Program-made: the position numbers and the translations under genes
Part shown: positions 55,732 to 64,000 of the stretch, in pieces
How positions within the stretch are numbered: the stretch's first letter is position 1
Layout: every line of letters begins with the position of its first letter
Source of the DNA: Hypomyces perniciosus
Taxonomy: Eukaryota > Ascomycota > Sordariomycetes > Hypocreales > Hypocreaceae
Assembly: GCA_008477525.1 (NCBI GenBank)
Contig: SPDT01000002.1
Location: forward strand, 1,612,001 to 1,676,000
Length of the DNA stretch: 64,000 nucleotides
Direction: 5' to 3'
Notes under the pieces: model-generated
The model's database searches: none
The model's input: the letters and a program-made list of their open reading frames with translations, nothing else
Told to the model about the DNA's origin: nothing

Positions 55732-56015
55732 AAGCAATTCCACCCCGGAGGAAACGGAACATAAGGTAGCCCAGTAAAGTGAAGGGACAGAGAATTTAAT
55801 GGCTAAAGATATGCTTACTAATTGACATGGTAGTTGTCGCATTTAGCCGGATGGATTTAGACTATCCTCGCTGGGTAAATGGGCAAGGCTGTATTATCTC
55901 ACGTGCGAGATCACGATACTGATGCTTCTCCTTTGTATAAATAACTGTCGACAACCCGATCAATACGTACCAGCGCAGGCGAACGCAAAGTGAGGACCGA
56001 ACCCTCCTAGGAAAA

Positions 56016-57038
56016 ATGGCAAAAGATCGAGAGAACAACCGCTTCATGCCTCTATCAACAAGCACATCACCCTCAACAAGTCGAAACCCGTCTCTAACGA
56101 AGTTGTGCTTGGACCTAGACGAATGGCTAGGGCCCCGATCACCATCACCATCACCGTCCGACGCGTCCAAAGCATCCGAAGCGTCTCCTACGCCCCGACC
56201 ATACCGCGCTCTATTGTATCACGCCTAGCCACGTATCCAGACTCATGGACCTACAAAGACCTACCCTCACGACTACTAGCAACTAGTGGTCTCTGTTACT
56301 CTGCAGAACGGGGCGAAGATGCTTGTATCTGCCACGAGTGCGGTACTCATTATGCCATACAAATACTAGAAAGCAACAAATTCTACAGCCTCGATACACT
56401 CCTCAGTCTTCATACCGAGGACTGCCTCCTAGCAGACACGATTCATGACCTAATCAGTTTCCCCTCAGACATCTACAAACCAAGCACCCCGGATTCTCAA
56501 CCAACCAAGACAGCGAAATCGCCCCCATCAAGCGCTCTAGCAAGCGTAAATTCAGTTCAAGGACGACACCCCCAAAGCAAGCAACTACCACTCCTCTCTC
56601 CCCAAAGACCAAGTCTACCTCATCATCGCTTTCTTCCCCTCGTCCAGCCTCTCCTGCCTGGCTTCATACGCGGCCGTTGCTTCTCTTCCCCGTCCGAAAT
56701 CATCGTCAACGACATGGAAAAATTGTCGACCTTCAATCTCTACACCGCTAGTAAATAAAAGTACAATGTTATCACCTACTGCTACTTTAACGACATCAAA
56801 GACTACTACACCGCAACGCCTTCACCCAAAGCAAACACCATCACCCGTCCTCTCGGTACACGATCTGGAATGCCGTTTCCATAACAAACCAGCGCCTATC
56901 TACCACCAGCAGAACAAACAGAGTCCTCAGAAAACCCCCACTACCGCTATTGCACAACTTTTACACGCCATCGCTGACCTAGGATCTCACGACTTTAGCC
57001 ATGTCTTCAATATGTACAATCTTTACCACACGAACTAA
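56016..57038 (+). pseudogene. BIR-domain-like gene, frames broken
   Basis: The first frame (ATG 56016, MAKDRENNRF...) is Ser/Pro-rich and stops at 56228. An overlapping frame contains a BIR-like core: RLATYPDSWTYKDLPSRLL, then SGLCYSAERGEDACICHEC and LLSLHTEDCLLAD. BIR domains bind zinc by Cys-x2-Cys, His and Cys. Here the CHEC pair and final Cys are present, but the His spacing differs from the usual pattern, so zinc binding is uncertain. The frame switch at about 56190-56220 and a second one near 56750 suggest decay or unrecognised introns. BIR proteins act in mitosis or cell-death control. LINE ends flank the gene on both sides. Confidence 0.45.
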
Positions 57039-57085
57039 GACCAACTAAAACTTATAGAAGGAAAAAAAAAGAAGAAAAAAACTCA

Positions 57086-57357
57086 CCACCTCGTGGGATG
57101 AACAGCAGGCAACGCTTCAGCCGCTGAAGATAGGACGCTGAACACTTATAGAATCGCCTCTAAGCCGGCTTGCTAATAGAACTACTAACTACGAGAAAAC
57201 GTAAGAAATAAGGAGCGCAAAACAGCACAAACAGATGAAGGAGACTATATGGGCTTTAGGATACATGGCAAGGCTGGAGAAACACACATGTACACAATCT
57301 AAAGTTGCCCTTTCGGCCAGAGCTGCCGGGCGTAAATAAATAAATTGTAAATTGTAC
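57086..57357 (+). mobile_element. LINE 3' end, plus strand
   Basis: Inverse near-identical copy of 53654-53925. It starts abruptly after an A-rich stretch and ends in TAAATAAATAAATTGTAAATTG. Confidence 0.75.
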
Positions 57358-57968
57358 AGTAGCGGCCGAAACCAGTGCCCGCCAATTGTGTGTTTAAAAA
57401 TTCTCTGGGCACGGACCAGACTGCTGCCTGCTGTAGCCACTACTATACAATAAAGCTTGGCAGGTTGTTCTCTAACATTAGCCTAACAGAAGCCATTAGT
57501 GGCTTTTTAGTTATGGTAAGATTTTGATCGATCTTTCTGATTCTTAAAAGTCAGGAACAGCAACTTTAAAACACAGCACTTATGGATCTATTTCTTTCTT
57601 AATAAAGAGTTCAGAGCGGCTTTCGGCTGTTTCTTGCCGTTCCCTATTATATGATAATGACGAAATTACTAAGGTAATGTTATGTAAACATTAAGAAGGC
57701 ACAGTTGGGCTGTATTCATAGAAGTACTGGATACGGAAATCAGAGGCATGATCTGTGCCCAAAAACTTTCGAAACATATAAAATGCGGACACTCATTTCG
57801 GCCTCTACTGTACCGACGGTCACAGTATCTGGCCATGGCGGAATGGCAACAACTCAATCAAAATGTATTCAACTGTTCTGACATGTACACGCGGTTGTTG
57901 AACGCTCCGCCTGTCAATGAATAATGAGCCTGCGTGCTATGGAAACACGCCGTGGCGTAGTGGACCGC
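57358..57968. other. Intergenic, no feature
   Basis: AT-rich DNA without recognised genes or RNA genes. Confidence 0.45.
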
Positions 57969-58215
57969 ACACATGTTGGAAAACACCAGTTACGTAGTCA
58001 GCTTGTTCACATCACGAAGATGGGGCGCCAGAATTCCACTCAATTGCTCCATAAGCTCTGCGCTCTCTCCCCCCTTCCTTGGACTCTCCTCCCGCCATTT
58101 TATCATAGAAGCAGAACGCCGCGCGTTCTGTTTCACCTCACGTCAGGTCACAGGTTCCCTTGCATACACATTTTTGCTTATTCCAACAACTAGACCGACG
58201 TTATCCGACAACACA
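57969..58215 (+). mobile_element. Copia-like solo LTR, copy 2, with target duplication
   Basis: The LTR is 57974-58210 (TGTTGGAAAAC...CCGACA), flanked by ACACA at 57969-57973 and 58211-58215. It is a close match to 49130-49355. Confidence 0.86.
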
Positions 58216-58352
58216 TCACTTTCTTGTAGGGCTTTGCAGAAAGCGTTGCAAGAAGTCGATTCTGGGCAGGGCTTTCTCGCACCTAGATTTCCGCTAGCAC
58301 AAAGTATAAGACTGCAGAATGGATCGACAAAGGCAACGCGTAAAAGAGATGA

Positions 58353-59378
58353 TCACCATCCGCCCGTGTTCCACGACCCCATGGGATGATTCATCTCGAA
58401 CCAGGTTTCGCGAGGTGACGCTGAACGTTTCCTTTTCGCTCTTTGTCGTTGGGCCTCCTTCTCCCGGTCAAAGCGTATACCCATAAATCTGAAGATTTTT
58501 GGAGCCGACGCAGTCGGCTGCCTGTCCATGAAGACTAGTTCTCGACCAACAGTCATGATCAGGTAGTCGTTACTGATGAATTGGAATACGAGTTCATATT
58601 CTCCATGAAAACTCTTTAGCCGAAATTCCTCCTGACCTGCCGTTCTAGGTGGGGTGAATGAAGTGAGGTCGCAGCCACAGTCTGCATTGAAGTAAACGTG
58701 GCCATCGATCTGTGTCGCTTCGCCTGGCAATCGTTCGTCCTGATAATTCAAGTGATAAAACTCCACGTATTTAGGAGGGTACATATCCGAATTGTAACAA
58801 TGGTCCACATGATCGACGGAGTACAGGCTGAAATGCTTGCTCGTAATGAGGTCAACGCTGGGCATATCCCCGTCCGTGCTCTTCTCCATGCGACCATATG
58901 CTTGTTGCACCTCTTTCTCCATTTTACTTTCAAATTTGCGTTGGGCTTCCTTCGCTTCTATTTCGCGTTCTCTTATGTCCCACAATTCGCGCTTTCGCTC
59001 TTCGCGTTCGCCCTTGAGCTCGTAGTAATAATCGGCATCGGACCCGTCGTATGATCTCTCTGTCAAGCTGTCGTTCGTGCCGTAGGAAGAAGACTTGGAT
59101 TCGCATTCAGAGGTCCCAGAGTCACATTTGCCATCCGAGGCTATGGAATTATTGTCCTCATCGGTTTTGCTGTTGGTTTCTTCAAGATCAGAGATATCTT
59201 CATCAAAGTCTTCCGGACACACGTCTCGATTTTCGTTGACGGTGAGAGCAACTAGACGATAATACCATCCTGGGAGATTCCGTCTTGGGGCAGCATTTGT
59301 TTTTCCGGATGCCACCTGGGGCTTTAGAGCACTCTTTGGATGCCACATATTTTGCAATAGTAATTGAAGGATCATCAT
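58353..59378 (-). CDS. Conserved coiled-coil protein of unknown function
   Basis: The first ATG in the open frame is at 59378, giving 341 residues; the frame extends further without an ATG, so a 5' exon is possible. A Ser/Asp/Glu-rich acidic region (residues about 55-110) precedes a highly charged coiled coil (ELKGEREERKRELWDI through QRKFESKMEKEVQQAY). The C-terminal domain has HVYFNADCGCDLTSF, YELVFQFISNDYLIM and KIFRFMGIRFDREK, then a basic tail (RQRAKRKRSASPRET) resembling a nuclear signal. Unknown role; probably nuclear by composition. A solo LTR sits 140 bp past the stop. Confidence 0.62.
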   Translation of the reverse strand: MMILQLLLQNMWHPKSALKPQVASGKTNAAPRRNLPGWYYRLVALTVNENRDVCPEDFDEDISDLEETNSKTDEDNNSIASDGKCDSGTSECESKSSSYGTNDSLTERSYDGSDADYYYELKGEREERKRELWDIREREIEAKEAQRKFESKMEKEVQQAYGRMEKSTDGDMPSVDLITSKHFSLYSVDHVDHCYNSDMYPPKYVEFYHLNYQDERLPGEATQIDGHVYFNADCGCDLTSFTPPRTAGQEEFRLKSFHGEYELVFQFISNDYLIMTVGRELVFMDRQPTASAPKIFRFMGIRFDREKEAQRQRAKRKRSASPRETWFEMNHPMGSWNTGGW

Positions 59379-59455
59379 AACCTGGTTCCACAACGAGGGG
59401 TTGTGGACCGTCACTATGAATTATTGCCTGAGGCAGGAAAGCTATAGGGCAACCG

Positions 59456-59628
59456 TGAGTGGGTTACTCAAATGTAGCGGGCGGTAAGGACGAGAAAGCA
59501 GGAACACTGTGCGATATGCTTATGGCAGGCGGTGAATAAGAGTGGGTTGCTCAAATGCAGTAGGCGGTAAGAGCCAGGGACCAGCGGAGTACGAAGTATA
59601 CTGTGCAGGTACGCTTATGGCAGGCGGT
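59456..59628. repeat. Diverged tandem duplication, units of about 80-90 bp
   Basis: Two units share GAGTGGGTTRCTCAAATG, GGCGGTAAG and a GCTTATGGCAGGCGG end. They lie upstream of the 58353-59378 gene and could affect its promoter. Confidence 0.7.
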
Positions 59629-60610
59629 CACCGTTACAAAGAAATTTCCATACGTTGTCACAGCAACAGTTGCTCTCAGGCGGCTCTTTGTCCATGCTGC
59701 GAACTGACTGCCAACTATTCCCTTAGTCTAAGCCGCCTCAGACACAAGGCCCCTGCCATCTTTAGGTACTCTAATATCGCGATGAAGAAAACGAAACAAG
59801 CAAGCGAAGCATCACGGACAGTCGCCAACAGTTTTGACGATAATTGTTTCAGGGTGAGCCAGAGAGTAATATACTCCCGTGCTCGTTAATAAGTGCAGTT
59901 TCATCGCCTAATAGACTGTCTAAGCATCTGCTCATCCATCATATTCATTAGCTAGTAGTGCCATCAATGGATCGCTTCGAGAGAAACAGACCCATTCCCC
60001 AACTTGCAAGCAAGCATTCCACCTCGTAGATATCACCCTCATCGCCTGTGTCATCCGGCTATCCTCATTGTTCCACATAGTATCCTTCAGCGTCTCAAAT
60101 CCCCTGTATAAACTGCAAACGCCGCCATACCGCCCTCTTGCACACACTTAAGCACTACATTAGGAAATGGCCATTCGTCATGGCTGGCACTGACAGCATG
60201 CCTGTATATCTGAAGGAGAGAGTTGAACTCTCCTGCCCTTCTCTTATTACCTAGCAGCGCCGGCTTGAGGTCTTAAATGTTATGCGGGGTAGCGAGGTGG
60301 CACTATATGTTACGCTTCTTGCAAGTAGTGGCCCCGACCTTGCAGCCCTTGCATTCCGGAACACCTTCATTACCATTATCATCCACCTCCCCCGACCCCT
60401 CTCCCTTTTTCACAATAGTCACCCTGAATGGAAGATGATGAATGTGCCTTACACTGCCTTCAGCAGCATCGCTAGGCTTGACGGCCGAAGGTCGTTAATG
60501 ACATCCAAAGGCACCTTTGCGAGTGTCTAATAGGCTGAGACAGGGGACGTATTGTCGCTCGTGTGGTCTTTTTTGACGAGTTATGCTGTTCATCGCCTTC
60601 ATTCAAGCCA
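59629..60610. other. Intergenic, no gene seen
   Basis: Short frames only. The first part is promoter DNA of the coiled-coil gene, and the end holds the 3' flank of the Myb-like gene. Confidence 0.45.
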
Positions 60611-62117
60611 CTACTCTTGGTTCATTTTGCGCCATTGTTGCTTGACTGCTGACGCCGTCCGTTCAAGCTTTGAAGCAATCCATGATTCTGACTTGTTCTC
60701 CTTTTTCCATGCTCTTAACCGGCATTCGTCGAGCGAGGACCATCGGCGGCGCTGGCCTGATACATTCCTGCTTTCACTGTTGATGCTTAGGGAATCATCA
60801 TTTTCATCGATGCTAGAGGTACTGTTGTCATCAATCTGACTGAATTGCTTGTCCATACGACTCAGAGAATCTTTATTTGAAGCCTCGTTCCAAACACCCT
60901 GAGGAGCTGTAGGTCGTCTGCGCAGGTCATATCGCCGTTTCAAGATGCTGCTTTCGGGTTGGGTGGGGTGTGTATTGTCCTCGGACGGTGGACTTTGCAA
61001 CAAGTACAGGGCTTCGAGGAGAGCTGAACGAAAAATTAGGCATGACCCGCATTGACCGGCTTGGACTGTTGGAGGATTAACGGGACCGCCATTTTGATCC
61101 ATCGGTGAATGGATATTACGTTTGGGACAGCGGGCATGTGCATCCACAGCCAAGCTAAGTTCGCCACAAGTGCCGTTGTTGCTGTCACGGTTGTGGCGGG
61201 TTGACGATAGGTGATGACGAGACTCATCGTAAGCTCCATCCACATTGTCAACTGGTGCTGAGGCAACATTGCTGGCGCCTGGCTGGTGCAGCAAGGCGCC
61301 ACATCCAGCAGTGGAAGACAATCTTAGTCGTTTCACCTCCGCTTGATTATTGGCGTCATTATCATCTTGGCCATCCCCCAGAAGTCGCTTCGTCTGCCTA
61401 GAAATAATCACGACATCTTGGCGTTGACAACCCTCATCATCACCAAGACGGTCCTCTGGAGAGGGACTCCCAAGAATTGTGATGGCATATGCAGATGTGC
61501 TTGAAGCTGGCGGGGAAAGCGAGGCATCACGGTGAAATCCACATAAGTCAATGTCGTGAGTTGGTCGGTCTGGCGATTGCATGGCGATGCCAGCTCTAGA
61601 CTCAATGAATCCTGTTTGCTCCACAACGTCATCGGCAACCTGTTGTCCTGTGGTAGAACCAAAAGTTGTTGCGGGAGGGGTTAGGTGAACTAGCATTGGG
61701 GACATTTTGTCTGCCTTTCTGTCCCTCTTTTCTTCATCTATGATCTTGTCAGTCTCCCCTATCGTACAAGTGTAGTAGGAAATAGCTACCTTGATTCTGG
61801 TCACCGTGTAGGATTGGTTCAACGGGCCAGGCCAATTGGTTGGCAGGACTGGATAAATCGCCCGCAAGGTCTTGGACTACTTCGCCATCCGTATTGGAAC
61901 CAGAGTACTGGTCCATGGAGTAAAGGCCGGATAGCATGTCATACGGGCAATCAAGACTGAAGTCTTCCATATTATGGTGAGAAGGCAGGTTTATACCGCA
62001 AGCTTCTAGTGATGCGAAATCCTGTTTATGCGTGTTTGGTACAGGTGCTATTTGTTTTGGCTTTGGCGGCTTTTGCGACTTAGGAATATATGCTTTGAAT
62101 CTGAAGGGGGCAGCCAT
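60611..62117 (-). CDS. Myb/SANT-like DNA-binding protein
   Basis: Exon 1 (62117-61790) and exon 2 (61737-60611) are joined by a 52-nt intron with a GTAGCT donor, a CTGAC branch and an ATCATAG acceptor, giving about 484 residues. The N-terminal two thirds are low-complexity, with SPPASSTSAYAITILGSPSP and several acidic patches. The C-terminus has a single Myb/SANT-like helix bundle: RRRWSSLDECRLRAWKKENK and WIASKLERTASAVKQQWRKM. This type is found in fungal regulators that bind DNA through a short C-terminal Myb repeat. Intact. Target genes are unknown. The start ATG follows a CT-rich promoter. Confidence 0.75.
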
Positions 62118-64000
62118 GGTGGATGATGGCAGGAATAGTGAGTATATTGTGATCGAAGACGGGAAAGAAAAAATGCGAGATAGTCCTTCCTATTTATCCA
62201 AGAGTCGACCTCTCCTCCCGGAGTTGCCAGCGGGGCTGTGAACAGACGTCGGCATTGCCAACTCTCCCCTGAAAGTCCCTGGCTGAGAGGAGAAAGCTGC
62301 TCACCCCACCCCCCTCCTTCCTACACAGATGGCTGCGACGATTTCTCATTCGTGTCATTGCGGCTACGACCACTTGCGCGTTCCGTTTGGTCTCATATGT
62401 AGATCAAAACGTAGAACCCGGTCTCAGAGTGGCGGAGCTTGCAGCTACGCGGCCAAGCCGGACCGGCGAAGCGAGAGCTTCAGGCCGAGCAACTTAGCGG
62501 GCCCGTTTGGAAACGCTGAGTTGCTCAGATCATGATTGGTCAACCCTTAGAGCATGGATACACATTCATGCTGTTGGCCCAAAACCCCTGGACCGAGCAC
62601 CTCACAGCATCTTCGTAATAGACCAATACATGATGTTGCATACGACGGGCTTATCCATAGAAGGCCCGACTTGGCCATTCTCACGTCGAGGGGTCTGTAC
62701 TAGCATCACACCTCCTTTCCGTTAGGTCAGCGGTCCAAAGATGTTCATCCGCCCATGCTGACGAGCTGTGCTGGACGTATTAAGATAGATAATCGCGTAG
62801 ACAGTCATCAGCCCGCAAACGACGGAGATTGGCATGGTATCATTTCGCCCCCCCAAACCCCTCGTCATACGATTCTTGCGTCTTAGGCGTGAGGTGCTGT
62901 GAAGTTGCCATGGCCAGCAGGATTCAGGAGTTGATACGGCCCCCACGCTCCTTCCATTTTTGCGAGGCCAAGTCCACATCTTGTGAACTAATAGGCGGAG
63001 GGCGGAGCTGATGACCAAGACCTTACGCCCCAAGGCCGGCTACTCCGAGCTTATGCTCTGTTCGGGCAGCACTTCACCTATCATCGCCCTGTCCTTGGTC
63101 ATCTCATGATGCTAGATGAATGGCTTGAGCTAGAGGCTGCATAACGGTCAGAGTGATGCCCCATTCTTTGCGTAATCGGAATCGTCTTCAGCGTGGCCAT
63201 GCATTCGATATCGGGCAGGTTGAGGGTTACGCCACTCATTGGTCGAATCAGCGCGGACTAAGATCCATGGGCCCAAGTAAAATAGCGCAAAGGGAGGTTT
63301 CTGTGTTTCCCCTGAGACGACTAGGGAAATGGTGAGTTGGGTCTGGCCAATTGTTGGGCATGGGGACGTCAAGTCCGCATCAAGTGGTTGATCGCTTTCC
63401 AGGATGGACACTCGGAGTGTCCGTAAGCTGGAATGCTGCTCCATTTGTGACAATGTTAATTTCCCAAAACGGGCACTGCCTCGCCCTTATTCCCCTCTGT
63501 AAGTCAAATCCACACCACGGAGACCTGCTGAGAACTTGGTGGAGCATCCAGTGTTATGAGAGGGAGGCAGATACAACGTCAACGCCACTGCATGATGCCA
63601 GCGTCCGTGTCTATCCATTTTTTCCGTATATGGGCATCCCTTGTGATAAATTTTTGCCTTTTTGGGTAATTTTGAATAAGTCGTGGAGGGCCATCCACCC
63701 ACATCAGCTTCGATCTTTCCGCTTGTGACAAGACGTGGATAGAGGTTGGTGGGGGAGAGTTGGTCTCATGAGATCAAGCAAGTGTCCGGGACGTAGACCA
63801 ATTTCAGGGTACTATCATGGTAAAGAGGATACGGTTGAAGCGCCGGATTAAGTGCAGGTGTAATCATGGTTCTTGTCTGTTGTAAAAACCCATAATGAAG
63901 TTGCAAGACGTGTAGTTAGAAGATTAATCACGTGAGAGTGGGAACAGAAGGGAGGAAATAATGACATGAGAGGTACATGGCAAGAGGGAGGAGGGCCGGT
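62118..64000. other. Right end, no convincing gene
   Basis: Several open frames (62722-63033 minus, 63148-63453 minus, 63351-63728 plus) lack recognisable domains or splice structure. The first about 250 bases are promoter DNA for the Myb-like gene. Confidence 0.4.

Noticed and set aside
59542..59889. 115-codon plus-strand frame
   Set aside because: Overlaps the tandem duplication and has no domain or splice support.
1..64000. tRNA genes, rRNA genes, CRISPR arrays
   Set aside because: I looked for T-loop-like GTTCRANNC with a matching acceptor, conserved rRNA blocks and regularly spaced direct repeats with unique spacers. None convinced me. The hairpin array has short non-unique spacers and is inside a retroposon.

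Overview
The window looks like accessory, transposon-rich DNA from a filamentous ascomycete (Pezizomycotina, most like Eurotiales such as Aspergillus or Penicillium). The evidence is genes split by 45-70 nt GT-AG introns with CTRAY-type branch sites, fungal-specific families (BCS1-like AAA ATPase, HET domain, PNP_UDP head of fungal NLRs, Fot1/pogo and Tc1 transposons, Tad-like LINE 3' ends) and no operons. Species cannot be fixed from the sequence.

Layout. About 2.1-5.2 kb and 26.2-29.3 kb are the arms of an inverted duplication, each carrying the same BCS1-like AAA ATPase. Between the arms lie an intact coiled-coil/PD-(D/E)XK-like/kinase-like protein (5.9-8.4 kb), a broken HET gene interrupted by a SINE-like retroposon (8.9-12.3 kb), three diverged copies of an unrecognised small gene family (14.2, 18.3 and 21.1 kb), a six-helix membrane protein (19.4 kb) and a bZIP regulator (22.9 kb). 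From 29.7 to 34.6 kb there are a two-exon unknown gene, a convergent 112-residue gene, a frameshifted fascin/beta-trefoil-like gene and an LRR-like gene. From 35 to 42.5 kb the DNA is largely AT-rich transposon debris holding a truncated alpha/beta-hydrolase head of an NLR-type protein, a small secreted protein with two introns, a dead Tc1 transposase and a PNP_UDP protein with an N-terminal frameshift. From 44 to 48.5 kb come an Hsp20/Hsp30 gene, a nearly intact Fot1-like transposon, a Tc1 head and a broken J-protein. From 49 to 64 kb come a second long SINE-like copy with a nested solo LTR, a fungal conserved gene, a frameshifted RBR E3 ligase, LINE remains around a BIR-like gene, a coiled-coil gene and a Myb/SANT-like factor.

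The genes do not form a pathway. The recurring theme is signalling or immunity-like fungal families (HET, PNP_UDP, NLR-type hydrolase, nuclease-kinase, BIR-like, RBR) that often occur in variable regions and are mostly damaged here. The mobile elements can be ordered in part: several insertions keep exact target-site duplications, including two copies of a 119-bp LTR-like element, a 388-bp solo LTR nested in a SINE-like copy, and the SINE-like insertion in the HET gene. The SINE-like family carries an array of short hairpins with a regular 19/28-nt spacing, the most unusual structure I found.
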